A program made the position numbers and the translations under genes. Below the pieces are notes generated by a model. The model saw only the letters and a list, made by a program, of their open reading frames with translations, had not been told where the DNA came from and ran no database searches. A DNA stretch of 64,000 nt from CBDEGK01 sp965237855 (GTDB taxonomy: Bacteria > Pseudomonadota > Gammaproteobacteria > Pseudomonadales > Halieaceae), in contig CBDEGK010000008.1 of assembly GCA_965237855.1 (NCBI GenBank), positions 992,001 through 1,056,000 on the forward strand, read 5' to 3'. Below, in pieces: positions 34,472 to 43,890 of the stretch (within the stretch, counting starts at the first letter, position 1; every line of letters begins with the position of its first letter).

Positions 34472-35395
34472 ATGCATCAAACAGTATTGTTACGAGAGGC
34501 GGTGGAAGCTCTGGTAACGGCGACAGATGGTGTCTATGTGGATGGCACTTTTGGCCGCGGTGGCCACAGTCGCGAAATACTTTCGGTGCTTGGTCAGGAG
34601 GGGCGACTGTTGGCGGTGGACAAAGATCTACAGGCCTGCGCGGTAGCAGCAGAGTTTAAGGAGAGCGAGGGACGGTTCGATTTTGAACACACGTCCTTCG
34701 CTCAGCTTCCCCATCAACTGCGCCGGTGGGGGATCGGCGCGGTTGATGGCATTTTGCTCGACCTGGGTGTGTCCAGTCCGCAATTGGATCAGGCTGAGCG
34801 CGGCTTTTCATTTTCCCACGACGGCCCATTGGATATGCGAATGGATACCACTTCCGGTGAAACAGCGGCCGAGTGGTTGGCGCGGGTTAAGCACGGCGAC
34901 CTGGCGAGGGTGCTGCGGGAATATGGCGAGGAGCGACATGCGGGTCGAATAGCCAGCGCCATCCTGCGCGTTAGAGAGCAGTCTGCCATCACCACCACTG
35001 CCCAGTTGGCTACTGTAGTGGCTGAGGCAAATCCCAGCTGGGAGAGGCATAAGCATCCAGCTACCCGCAGTTTCCAGGCCATTCGTATTTACGTTAACCG
35101 CGAGCTGGAAGATCTCAAGGCCTTTCTTGAGCAGAGTGTCGAATTGTTAGCCCCCGGCGGCCGCCTGGTCATTATCAGCTTTCATTCACTGGAGGACAGA
35201 CTGGTCAAACGCTTTATGCGGGATAAAGCTCGCGGAGATCAGCTGCCGGCGGGTGTGCCGGTGCGCGATGCTGATCTCAATCGGCAGTTAAAGATTCTGG
35301 GTAAACCGGTAAAAGCCGGGACCGACGAGTTGGCCGGTAATCCGCGGGCGCGCAGTGCGGTCCTGCGGGTAGCGGAGCGTATCTATGCCCACTAG
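34472..35395 (+). CDS. rsmH: 16S rRNA (cytosine-1402-N4)-methyltransferase RsmH
   Basis: A 307-residue SAM methyltransferase. V-D-G-T-F-G-R-G-G-H-S is the SAM loop, D-L-G-V-S-S-P-Q-L-D the next motif, and F-H-S-L-E-D-R near 255 is diagnostic. It methylates C1402 in the ribosomal decoding site. ATG 34472 matches the homologues' start (H-Q-T-V-L-L); GTG 34463 is an alternative. It overlaps ftsL by 11 bp. Confidence 0.96.
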   Translation: MHQTVLLREAVEALVTATDGVYVDGTFGRGGHSREILSVLGQEGRLLAVDKDLQACAVAAEFKESEGRFDFEHTSFAQLPHQLRRWGIGAVDGILLDLGVSSPQLDQAERGFSFSHDGPLDMRMDTTSGETAAEWLARVKHGDLARVLREYGEERHAGRIASAILRVREQSAITTTAQLATVVAEANPSWERHKHPATRSFQAIRIYVNRELEDLKAFLEQSVELLAPGGRLVIISFHSLEDRLVKRFMRDKARGDQLPAGVPVRDADLNRQLKILGKPVKAGTDELAGNPRARSAVLRVAERIYAH

Positions 35396-35678
35396 GTCAG
35401 TCAGTGCCTCCGACCGCTGGCCGCTGCTGAATGCGGTCTTGTTGCTGGCGGTAGTCTGGACCGCTGTTACGATTGTCGATACCACGCATTTATGTCGGCA
35501 ACACTATGCCCAGTTGCAGACTCTGCAGTCGGCGGAGTGGGATATGCAGGAGAACTGGAGTCGCCTGCTGCTGGAAGAGAGCACCTGGGCGGCCCATCAC
35601 CGGGTTGAAAAACTGGCCCAGGAAAAGCTGGCGATGCGCGCGCCGACTGTTGACGATATGAAGGTGGTGCTGAGATGA
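35385..35678 (+). CDS. ftsL: Cell division protein FtsL
   Basis: A small 97-residue bitopic protein: short cytoplasmic N-terminus, one membrane helix (about 14-32), then a heptad-rich periplasmic coiled coil. It joins FtsB and FtsQ at the septum and activates FtsWI. Assigned from size, topology and position between rsmH and ftsI. It overlaps both neighbours. Confidence 0.93.
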   Translation: MPTRSVSASDRWPLLNAVLLLAVVWTAVTIVDTTHLCRQHYAQLQTLQSAEWDMQENWSRLLLEESTWAAHHRVEKLAQEKLAMRAPTVDDMKVVLR

Positions 35679-37414
35679 AAGCGCCTGTTGCGAAAAAAGC
35701 AGCTGCGGCCATGAGAAAGCCACAATATATCCCCGTTTCGCCATGGCGCTGGCAAATGATTGTCAGTTTTATCTGCCTATTATTTGCATTGCTGTTTTGG
35801 CGGGTGCTGAGTTTACAAGTGTTGGAAACGGATCGGGGTTATGAATTTCTGCAGGACCAGGGTAAAGCCCGGTTTTTACGGACCTCAGTAATACCTGCAT
35901 ATCGTGGTTTGATAACGGACCGCCGCGGCGAGCCACTGGCGGTGAGCACCCCGGTGGTCTCGTTGTGGGCCAACCCGCGCCTCCTGGTTCAGTCTGGGCG
36001 TGTGTCAGAGCTGGCCAACGGCCTGGGCGTGTCCGCCGCGAAGCTGGAAGCGCGCTTACAGCGTTATGCAGGCAAGTCGTTTATGTACCTTGAACGGCAT
36101 ATGCGTCCAGCGCAGGCCGAGGCTATCCTGCAGTTGAAGATTGCCGGCGTTCGAGGTCAGCGTGAATACCAGCGCTACTACCCGGCGGGTGCGGTAGCGG
36201 CTCACCTGGTGGGTATTACCAACCTCGACGACCGTGGCATCGAAGGCATGGAGTTAGCCTACGACAGCGTGTTGCAGGGGGTACCCGGTCGCAAGCAAGT
36301 GATCAAGGATCTCTACGGTGAGGTGGTCCGCGATGTGGGGGAACTGGAAGCGGCGCAACCGGGTAGCGAGCTCAAGCTCAGTATCGATTTACGATTACAG
36401 TATGTGGCGCATCAGGAGTTGCAACGGGCGGTGGCGCTGAGTGGTGCGGACTCGGGTTCAGTTGTCACACTGGATGTGCACACTGGCGAGGTGCTGGCGT
36501 TGGTCAATCATCCCGTCTTCAACCCCAATAACCGCAGTGATGTAAAGCCAGCTCAAACCCGCAATCGTGCGGTAGTCGATGCTTTTGAGCCCGGCTCGGT
36601 ATTGAAGCCGCTGGCGGTAGCAGCGGCTTTGGAATCTGGCCAGTTTACGACTGACACAGTAATAGACACCTCGCCGGGACGGCTGCGGATCGGACGTAAG
36701 GTGTTGTTGGATCCGGTCAATTATCGCGAATTGACCCTGGCCCGTGTGGTCGCCAAGTCCAGCCAGGTAGGTATTGTCAAAATGGCACTGCAGCTCGATG
36801 AGCAATCGATGTGGCAAATGTACAGTCGGCTCGGTCTAGGATTGCATCCAGGCACGAGTTTTCCCGGCGAGAGTGCCGGGGTGCTGGAATACCGTGAGCG
36901 ATGGCGGGACATTGAGCGAGCCACGTTGGCCTATGGTCACGGCTTGACCGTTACGCCGCTGCAATTGGCAGTGGCTTATTCCGTTATTGGCAACGGAGGA
37001 TCACGGCATCCTGCCAGCCTGGTGCCGGTGAACAGAGAGCAACTGATTTCAGAATCAGTCTTGACGCCAAAATTGGCGGCGCAGCTGCGAACCATTCTTG
37101 AGGGTGTTACGGATCGGGATGCTACCGGGCGAAGGGCTCGGGTAGAAGGTTTCCGGGTGGGTGGAAAAACCGGCACTGCACACAAGGCTGCGCGGGGTGG
37201 TTATGCGGAAGATCGCTATCTGGCGTTATTTGCCGGCATGGCACCTATCGATGCACCGCGGTTTGTGACCGTGGTTCTGATTAATGAGCCCAAGGGTGAT
37301 CGCTATCACGGCGGTGAGATAGCGGCGCCGGTATTTTCAGCGGTTACCAGCGCAGCCCTGCGGCTATTCAATATCACACCGGATCGTTTTCGACGCTCGG
37401 GAGTGGCGGGGTGA
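35675..37414 (+). CDS. ftsI: Septal peptidoglycan transpeptidase FtsI (PBP3)
   Basis: A 579-residue class B penicillin-binding protein with one N-terminal membrane helix (about 28-46), a pedestal domain and a transpeptidase domain. The nucleophile is Ser308 in G-S-V-L-K (S-x-x-K) and the K-T-G-T box is at 498-501. The second motif reads S-S-Q (362-364) where E. coli and Pseudomonas have S-S-N, an unusual residue in the active site. It crosslinks septal peptidoglycan as the partner of FtsW. It overlaps ftsL by four bases. Confidence 0.96.
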   Translation: MKAPVAKKAAAAMRKPQYIPVSPWRWQMIVSFICLLFALLFWRVLSLQVLETDRGYEFLQDQGKARFLRTSVIPAYRGLITDRRGEPLAVSTPVVSLWANPRLLVQSGRVSELANGLGVSAAKLEARLQRYAGKSFMYLERHMRPAQAEAILQLKIAGVRGQREYQRYYPAGAVAAHLVGITNLDDRGIEGMELAYDSVLQGVPGRKQVIKDLYGEVVRDVGELEAAQPGSELKLSIDLRLQYVAHQELQRAVALSGADSGSVVTLDVHTGEVLALVNHPVFNPNNRSDVKPAQTRNRAVVDAFEPGSVLKPLAVAAALESGQFTTDTVIDTSPGRLRIGRKVLLDPVNYRELTLARVVAKSSQVGIVKMALQLDEQSMWQMYSRLGLGLHPGTSFPGESAGVLEYRERWRDIERATLAYGHGLTVTPLQLAVAYSVIGNGGSRHPASLVPVNREQLISESVLTPKLAAQLRTILEGVTDRDATGRRARVEGFRVGGKTGTAHKAARGGYAEDRYLALFAGMAPIDAPRFVTVVLINEPKGDRYHGGEIAAPVFSAVTSAALRLFNITPDRFRRSGVAG

Positions 37415-38901
37415 TGGGCTTGCAGCGCAGTGATATTCATAGCCTGCCACTGTCGGACGTGTTGGGAATGAAGCTGGATCAGGACCTGCAGGTCGGTGGA
37501 CTGCAATTGGACAGTCGGTTGCTGCAAGCGGGTGATTTGTTTCTGGCCATCAGCGGCGATCAACACGATGGTCGGGACTATATTGCCCAGGCTGTTGCGG
37601 CGGGGGCGGTGGCCATTGTTGCAGATAGAGGAGTTACCGAATTGCAGCGGACTGCCGCCGGTTTCCTGCCACTGTTGGAGGTGGATGAGCTGGCGCAAAA
37701 GGCGAGTGGCTACGCCAGTCGTTTCTACGCCGAGCCCAGCACCGATATTTATCTGGCCGGCATTACCGGCACTAATGGCAAAACCACCACCTCGCGTCTG
37801 GCAGCACAGTTATTGCGACGCCAGTTCGGCCAGTGTGGCGTGATGGGTACGCTGGGTTCAGTGTTAGATGACGGTGTCGATGAAACGCTGAATACCACCC
37901 CGGACGCGGTATCGTTACAGTGGCAGTTGGCCGAGTGGCGGTCGATGGGAGTTGGCCACGTCACGCTGGAGGTATCATCCCATAGCCTGGTGCAAGGGCG
38001 GGTCGCCGCCAACCGGTTTGACACAGCGGTTTTCACCAATCTTAGCCATGACCACCTCGACTACCACGGTGATATGTCACGCTATGCGGATGCCAAGGCC
38101 CAATTGTTTGCATTCGAGGGTCTGAAGTCGGCGGTGATTAACCTGGACGATGACTACGCCGTGGAACTGCAGAAACGGCTTGCTCCCTCGGTCGACCTGG
38201 TGCGGTATTCACTTGCCAATGAACAGGCGGAGCTGGTGGCGAGCCATATACGTTATGCTGGCGATGGTATACGTGCACATCTTCGCAGCCCATGGGGCCG
38301 GGGAGAGTTGCACAGTCCCTTGCCGGCGGACTTCAACCTGTCCAACTTGTTGGCCGCTATCGCGGTTGTCTGCAGTGCCGGCGCTTCCCTCGAGGACGTG
38401 CTCGAGCATGTGCCTCAGCTGCAAGGTGTGCCAGGTCGAATGGAGTACGTTGCCAATTCGCTGCAGCTGCAGCTGGTGGTCGACTACGCCCACACACCCG
38501 ATGCGCTGTTGCAGGCTCTGAGCGCGCTGCGGCCTCACACGACAGGTCAGTTGATCTGTGTATTTGGTTGTGGCGGAGATCGCGATGCCGAGAAGCGGCC
38601 GCTGATGGGGCGCGTGGCCACGGAGCACGCCGACCGGGTAATCGTCACCAGCGACAACCCGCGCAGCGAAGACCCCAACACAATTATCGAGGATGTGTTG
38701 GCTGGATGTGAGTTCGATGTCGAGGTCGACGCCGACCGGGCTGGAGCCATCAAACATGCCGTGAGCAGCGCGCGACCGGGCGACTGCATACTGATTGCCG
38801 GCAAGGGTCACGAAACCTACCAGCAGGTGGGTGCTGAGCGATTCCCCTTCAGCGATGTCCAGCATCTGCGTCTGGCAGCGGTCGGGGGGGTGCAATCGTG
38901 A
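37414..38901 (+). CDS. murE: UDP-MurNAc-L-Ala-D-Glu:meso-diaminopimelate ligase MurE
   Basis: A 495-residue Mur ligase: ATP loop G-T-N-G-K-T-T-T near 117, central-domain H-D-H-L-D-Y-H-G, and the D-N-P-R-S-E-D motif near 410, which selects meso-diaminopimelate rather than lysine. It adds the third stem residue in the cytoplasm. ATG 37414 overlaps the ftsI stop (TGATG); GTG 37411 is the alternative. Confidence 0.96.
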   Translation: MGLQRSDIHSLPLSDVLGMKLDQDLQVGGLQLDSRLLQAGDLFLAISGDQHDGRDYIAQAVAAGAVAIVADRGVTELQRTAAGFLPLLEVDELAQKASGYASRFYAEPSTDIYLAGITGTNGKTTTSRLAAQLLRRQFGQCGVMGTLGSVLDDGVDETLNTTPDAVSLQWQLAEWRSMGVGHVTLEVSSHSLVQGRVAANRFDTAVFTNLSHDHLDYHGDMSRYADAKAQLFAFEGLKSAVINLDDDYAVELQKRLAPSVDLVRYSLANEQAELVASHIRYAGDGIRAHLRSPWGRGELHSPLPADFNLSNLLAAIAVVCSAGASLEDVLEHVPQLQGVPGRMEYVANSLQLQLVVDYAHTPDALLQALSALRPHTTGQLICVFGCGGDRDAEKRPLMGRVATEHADRVIVTSDNPRSEDPNTIIEDVLAGCEFDVEVDADRAGAIKHAVSSARPGDCILIAGKGHETYQQVGAERFPFSDVQHLRLAAVGGVQS

Positions 38902-40253
38902 TGCGTGAGCTGAGCCTGACAGATATAGCCCAACCATTGCAGGGAGAATTACTTGGTGAGAATTGCAGTTTCGCCACGGTCGGGACTGATTCGCGCCAGG
39001 TTGCCAGCGGTGAACTGTTTGTCGCCCTGACCGGTGAGTCCTTCGATGGCCACGACTACGTTGAACGGGCCGCCGAGGACGGTGCGGTCGCCGCGCTGAT
39101 ATCGCGCCCCGGAGTATATCCATTACCGTGCCTGCAGGTGAAAGATACCCGTGCTGCCCTCGGTCAGTTGGCAGCACTTAATCGGACCCACTTCTCTGGC
39201 GTGCTCATCGGCATTACCGGCAGCAGTGGCAAGACCACGGTCAAGAATATGCTTGCCAGCATCTGCGCATTGGCTGGGCAGACCCACGCTACCGCTGGCA
39301 ACTTCAATAATGAAATCGGTCTGCCGCTGACGTTGTTGCAGTTGGCACCGCAGCACCAATACGCAGTCATAGAAATGGGCGCTTCCCGGATTGGAGACAT
39401 TGCCTATCTGGCGGCACTGGCGCAGCCGGATGTGGCAGTGTTGCTGAATGCCCAACCCGCGCACCTGGAGGGATTCGGAAGCCTCGCAGCTGTGGCTCGG
39501 GCCAAGTCTGAGATCTACCAGTCGCTTGCTGACAATGGCGTCGGAGTGGTGAATGCGGACAGCGAATTCTGCGGTCTTTGGGAAGAAGTGTTGGGTGATC
39601 GCCGCAGCATTAGTTTTGGTTGTTGCGAGCACGCGGAAGTTCGAGCCGAAGCCATCGAGGACCGCGGCGCTCTCGGCTGTCGCTTTGTGTTGCTATCGCC
39701 CCAGGGGGGAGCAGCGATACAACTGCAGCTCGCTGGCAGACACAATGTTGACAACGCCCTGGCTGCTGCTGCAGCAGCCCTGGCGGCGGAGGTACCGCTG
39801 GAATCGATCATTGCAGGACTGGAGGCGGTTAGAGCTGCCCCCGGACGCCTGCATGTCGCCAAAAACACCGACGGCGTTTTGGTGGTGGACGATAGCTACA
39901 ACGCTAATCCCGGTTCCGTCCGCGCCGCCATCGACGTACTGGTGGCAACGCCGGGTCGGCATATCCTGGTGCTGGGTGCCATGGGCGAGTTGGGTCCCGA
40001 CAGTGACCAGCTACATCGTGATGTCGGCAGCTATGCAGTCGAACAGGGCGTCGATGAACTGTGGTTGGTCGGAGACGCGGCGGTGGCGGCTTCTGGCTTC
40101 GGTGATGCCGCCAGGGTTTTCGCCGATGTTGCCAGTCTGCCTGACCTGACGAGCTGTTTCGGAGCGGGCGACGTGGTGCTGGTGAAGGGTTCACGCAGTG
40201 CCGGTATGGAACAAGTAGTTGCCACACTCACTTCCGAGTTGGGGGAAAGCTGA
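38901..40253 (+). CDS. murF: UDP-MurNAc-tripeptide:D-Ala-D-Ala ligase MurF
   Basis: A 450-residue Mur ligase with ATP loop G-S-S-G-K-T-T-V near 113, N-F-N-N-E-I-G-L-P, and D-S-Y-N-A-N-P-G-S near 330, the MurF signature. It completes the pentapeptide. It starts with GTG 38898 or ATG 38901 (TGATG overlap with murE); the ATG is used here. Confidence 0.96.
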   Translation: MRELSLTDIAQPLQGELLGENCSFATVGTDSRQVASGELFVALTGESFDGHDYVERAAEDGAVAALISRPGVYPLPCLQVKDTRAALGQLAALNRTHFSGVLIGITGSSGKTTVKNMLASICALAGQTHATAGNFNNEIGLPLTLLQLAPQHQYAVIEMGASRIGDIAYLAALAQPDVAVLLNAQPAHLEGFGSLAAVARAKSEIYQSLADNGVGVVNADSEFCGLWEEVLGDRRSISFGCCEHAEVRAEAIEDRGALGCRFVLLSPQGGAAIQLQLAGRHNVDNALAAAAAALAAEVPLESIIAGLEAVRAAPGRLHVAKNTDGVLVVDDSYNANPGSVRAAIDVLVATPGRHILVLGAMGELGPDSDQLHRDVGSYAVEQGVDELWLVGDAAVAASGFGDAARVFADVASLPDLTSCFGAGDVVLVKGSRSAGMEQVVATLTSELGES

Positions 40254-40254
40254 T

Positions 40255-41337
40255 ATGTTGCTATGGCTGACAGAATACCTCACTGGTTTTGCCAGTGGGT
40301 TCCAGGTTTTCCAATACCTGACCTTTCGCGCCATTCTCGGTGTCATGACGGCGATGGCGATTTCCCTGCTGGTGGGTCCGACCATGATACGCCGTCTCAA
40401 CTACCACCAGATTGGCCAGGCGGTGCGCGATGATGGCCCCGAATCTCATCTGATCAAATCCGGCACCCCCACGATGGGTGGTGCGCTCATCCTGGTGGCA
40501 ATCGCTGTCAGTACGCTGTTGTGGAGCGATTTGAGTAACGAATACGTGTGGCTGGTGTTGTTTGTGACGGGTGTTTTTGGGGCGGTGGGCTGGGTGGACG
40601 ATTATCGTAAGGTGATAGAAAAGGACTCCCGCGGCCTGCCGGCGCGCTGGAAGTACTTGTGGCAATCAGTGGCCGGGCTGGCGGTTGCGTTTTATCTCTA
40701 TACGGCGGTCGATAGTCCGGTGGCCACTTCGCTCTATGTGCCCTTTTTCAAAAACGTGGCCTGGCAGATGGGGCCGCTGTTTATCGTGCTGACTTACTTC
40801 GTCATTGTCGGCGCCAGCAATGCCGTTAACCTGACCGATGGTTTGGATGGGCTCGCCATTTTGCCCACTGTGATGGTGGGATCGGCATTGGGCATCATTG
40901 CCTACCTCACCGGTAATTCGCAGTTTTCGGAATACCTGAACATACCTTATGTCGTTGGGGCTGGTGAACTGGTGGTTTTCTGTGGTGCTCTGGCCGGTGC
41001 TGGCCTCGGCTTTTTATGGTTTAACACATACCCCGCGCAGATCTTCATGGGAGATGTCGGTGCGCTCGCTCTGGGCGCGGCGTTGGGTACGGTGGCTGTG
41101 ATCACGCGCCATGAGATCGTGTTCTTCATCATGGGCGGCATTTTCGTACTGGAGACGGTGTCGGTCATCCTGCAGGTGGCTTCCTTTAAATTGACTGGCA
41201 AACGCATATTTCGAATGGCGCCGATTCATCACCACTTTGAGCTAAAGGGCTGGCCCGAACCCAGGGTCATTGTTCGCTTCTGGATTATCACGGTGATGCT
41301 GGTGTTGTTTGGCCTGGCAACGCTGAAATTACGTTGA
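40255..41337 (+). CDS. mraY: Phospho-MurNAc-pentapeptide transferase MraY
   Basis: A 360-residue polytopic enzyme, the same length as E. coli MraY. G-T-P-T-M-G-G, V-D-D-Y-R-K (the Asp pair), N-A-V-N-L-T-D-G-L-D-G and the cytoplasmic M-A-P-I-H-H-H-F-E are all present. It makes lipid I on the inner-membrane cytoplasmic face. ATG 40255 is chosen by length and by the GGGGGAAAG ribosome site. Confidence 0.97.
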   Translation: MLLWLTEYLTGFASGFQVFQYLTFRAILGVMTAMAISLLVGPTMIRRLNYHQIGQAVRDDGPESHLIKSGTPTMGGALILVAIAVSTLLWSDLSNEYVWLVLFVTGVFGAVGWVDDYRKVIEKDSRGLPARWKYLWQSVAGLAVAFYLYTAVDSPVATSLYVPFFKNVAWQMGPLFIVLTYFVIVGASNAVNLTDGLDGLAILPTVMVGSALGIIAYLTGNSQFSEYLNIPYVVGAGELVVFCGALAGAGLGFLWFNTYPAQIFMGDVGALALGAALGTVAVITRHEIVFFIMGGIFVLETVSVILQVASFKLTGKRIFRMAPIHHHFELKGWPEPRVIVRFWIITVMLVLFGLATLKLR

Positions 41338-41347
41338 GCACAGGAGA

Positions 41348-42721
41348 ATGGGTGCAGCTTTGAGCAATGAACGGCAAACAGGAACAACACCACTGATGGT
41401 TGTCGGTCTCGGCGCTACAGGTTTGTCTTGCGCCCGTTATTTGTATCGCCGGGGTATTAATTTTACGGTAATGGACAGCCGCGATCTGCCGCCAGGCCTG
41501 GCGCAGTTCAGGGCGGAAATGCCGGAGATTGAGCTGTACCTGGGGGGATTCGACGACGCGTTGCTAGTGGCGGCGTTGCGGCTAATTGTCAGTCCGGGGG
41601 TGTCGCTGGACGAGCCCAGCCTGCGGGCGGCGAGCGATGCGGGTGTGCCGGTGATGGGTGATATGGACTTGTTTTGCGAACAGGCCGAGGCACCGGTGAT
41701 CGGAATCACAGGTTCCAATGCCAAGTCTACGGTTACCGATTTACTAGGTCATATGGCGCGTGCCAGTGGCCGCGACATGGGTGTCGGCGGCAACCTGGGC
41801 CTGCCCGTGCTCGACCTGCTTGCATCACGGCGAGAGGGTTATATTGTCGAAATGTCCAGTTTCCAACTTGAGCGTGCCTTCAATCTCGAGCTTGACCTGG
41901 CGGTGTTGTTGAATCTCTCCGACGATCATCTGGATCGCCATGGCAACCTGGCCAGTTACCGACAGGCCAAGCACAAGATTTTTGAGAATGCGCGACGGGT
42001 AGTGATCAACCGTGATGATACCAATAGCGTCCCGGCATCCGGCGCGGTGGAAGTGGTCTCCAGCTTTGGGCTGGATCGTCCCCTGCCAGGGCACTTCGGC
42101 CTGGCGCAGATCGCGGGGAAAACCTGGCTTGTTTGCGGCGAACAGCAACTCATAGCGGCCGATAGACTGCGCTTGTTGGGCAGTCACAATCTTGCCAACG
42201 CCCTGGCTTGCCTGGCGCTGGGCTCTGCCCTGGGGTTTGAGATGCCAGCAATGCTGGAGACATTGTGCGAATACCCGGGCCTGCCGCATCGCTGTGAGCT
42301 GGTTGATGAGATTGCGGGTGTGCGTTACGTGAATGATTCCAAGGCGACCAATACCGGGGCAACGGTGGCGGCGTTGGAAGGTTTGGGTCAGCAGCACAAT
42401 ATCATTCTGATCGCTGGCGGCGAGGGGAAGGGCGCGGATTTTAACAGCCTCTCTGAAGCGGTGGCCGCGACCTGTAAATCCCTCGTACTGATGGGCGAGG
42501 ATGCCGCGCAAATTGCCGCGGCGTTGAACCAGGTAGTCACCATAGAACATGCCCAGTCCCTGCAGCAAGCAGTCGACCAGGCCAGTCAGCTGGCTGTTCC
42601 CGGCGACGTGGTGTTGCTGTCCCCCGCCTGTGCCAGTTTTGATATGTTCGACAACTTTGAACACCGCGGCCAATGTTTTGTTCGAGCAGTGGAGCAGTTG
42701 CGACAGAGGGAGAGTAGCTGA
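41348..42721 (+). CDS. murD: UDP-MurNAc-L-Ala:D-glutamate ligase MurD
   Basis: A 457-residue Mur ligase with N-terminal G-L-G-A-T-G-L-S nucleotide-like fold, ATP loop G-S-N-A-K-S-T-V near 118 (A in place of the usual G, as in other MurD), E-M-S-S-F-Q-L and N-D-S-K-A-T-N-T-G. It adds D-Glu. Its stop shares one base with the ftsW ATG. Confidence 0.96.
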   Translation: MGAALSNERQTGTTPLMVVGLGATGLSCARYLYRRGINFTVMDSRDLPPGLAQFRAEMPEIELYLGGFDDALLVAALRLIVSPGVSLDEPSLRAASDAGVPVMGDMDLFCEQAEAPVIGITGSNAKSTVTDLLGHMARASGRDMGVGGNLGLPVLDLLASRREGYIVEMSSFQLERAFNLELDLAVLLNLSDDHLDRHGNLASYRQAKHKIFENARRVVINRDDTNSVPASGAVEVVSSFGLDRPLPGHFGLAQIAGKTWLVCGEQQLIAADRLRLLGSHNLANALACLALGSALGFEMPAMLETLCEYPGLPHRCELVDEIAGVRYVNDSKATNTGATVAALEGLGQQHNIILIAGGEGKGADFNSLSEAVAATCKSLVLMGEDAAQIAAALNQVVTIEHAQSLQQAVDQASQLAVPGDVVLLSPACASFDMFDNFEHRGQCFVRAVEQLRQRESS

Positions 42722-43890
42722 TGGCAACTGTGGCCGCCAACCGCCGAGACGCCATTAGTCTGCAGTGGTTTGCAGAGATGGATGCCGTGGTGATGTCGTT
42801 AGCGTTAGGCCTCATGGTGATCGGATTCGTTGCGATCACCTCGGCGTCGGTGGAATACGCAGCATCAAACTACGGCAGCGCCGCTCACCACAGTAGTCGT
42901 CACTTGATCTATATGGGGTTGGCGCTGACCGCCGCCTTGCTGGTATTCCTGGCACCCTCCAGATTCTGGCTCAACTCCGGCTGGGTTTGGTTTTTCCTGG
43001 CCCTGATTGCGTTGATGCTGGTGTTGATCCCCGGCATTGGTCTCAAGGTCAATGGCAGCCGCCGCTGGCTGGCGCTGGGACCATTCACCCTGCAGGCATC
43101 AGAGTTCGCCAAGATGTGCCTGGTGATCTACCTGGCGGGCTACCTAACGCGTCGTGAACACCAGGTGCGCAACCAATGGCGTGGCTTCATCAAGCCTATG
43201 GCGGTAGTGTTTGCCATCACCCTGTTGCTGATGGTGGAACCGGACTTTGGTGCCACGGTAGTTACCGTCGGCACTGCGTTTGGCATGCTGTTCCTGGCTG
43301 GCGTGCGGCTGGGACACTTCCTGCTGATGGTCCTGGGCAGTGTGCTGGCGCTGGTGTTGCTGATTGTGGCAGAGCCCTATCGCATGCAACGGCTCACCGC
43401 TTATACCGATCCCTGGGCTGATCAGTTCAACAGCGGTTACCAATTGACCCAGTCTCTGATTGCCTTCGGTCGTGGCGAATGGTTTGGGGTGGGACTGGGT
43501 AATAGTGTGCAGAAATTATTTTACCTGCCCGAGGCGCATACCGACTTTGTGTTTTCTATCTGGGCTGAAGAGACAGGTTTGGTGGGCGCGGCGCTCGTTA
43601 TCGGCATGTACCTGGCATTGGTGTTGCGCATTTTCTGGATCGGACGCAACTGCAATGGTCGGGGAGATCAGTTTGGTGCCCATGTTTGTCACGGGGTGGG
43701 CCTAATTTTTACGGCTCAGGTTTTCATCAATATAGGTGTCAGCACCGGCCTGCTGCCCACCAAGGGACTGACTTTGCCGCTGCTGAGTTACGGTGGTTCC
43801 AGCCTGATAGCTTGCTGCTGCATGTTGGCACTGGTGCTGCGTATCGATATCGAGCAGCGTCGCGGCGGAGGTCGAAACCATGGGCGCTAG
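42721..43890 (+). CDS. ftsW: Septal peptidoglycan glycosyltransferase FtsW
   Basis: A 389-residue SEDS protein with about ten membrane helices. G-I-G-L-K-V-N-G-S-R-R-W, M-V-E-P-D-F-G-A-T (catalytic Asp region), Y-L-P-E-A-H-T-D-F-V-F and the terminal L-L-S-Y-G-G-S are hallmarks. It polymerises septal glycan from lipid II with FtsI. It overlaps murG by 11 bp. Confidence 0.96.
   Translation: MATVAANRRDAISLQWFAEMDAVVMSLALGLMVIGFVAITSASVEYAASNYGSAAHHSSRHLIYMGLALTAALLVFLAPSRFWLNSGWVWFFLALIALMLVLIPGIGLKVNGSRRWLALGPFTLQASEFAKMCLVIYLAGYLTRREHQVRNQWRGFIKPMAVVFAITLLLMVEPDFGATVVTVGTAFGMLFLAGVRLGHFLLMVLGSVLALVLLIVAEPYRMQRLTAYTDPWADQFNSGYQLTQSLIAFGRGEWFGVGLGNSVQKLFYLPEAHTDFVFSIWAEETGLVGAALVIGMYLALVLRIFWIGRNCNGRGDQFGAHVCHGVGLIFTAQVFINIGVSTGLLPTKGLTLPLLSYGGSSLIACCCMLALVLRIDIEQRRGGGRNHGR

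Noticed and set aside
38209..39177. 322-residue ORF opposite murE/murF
   Set aside because: Antisense shadow of two confidently identified Mur ligases.
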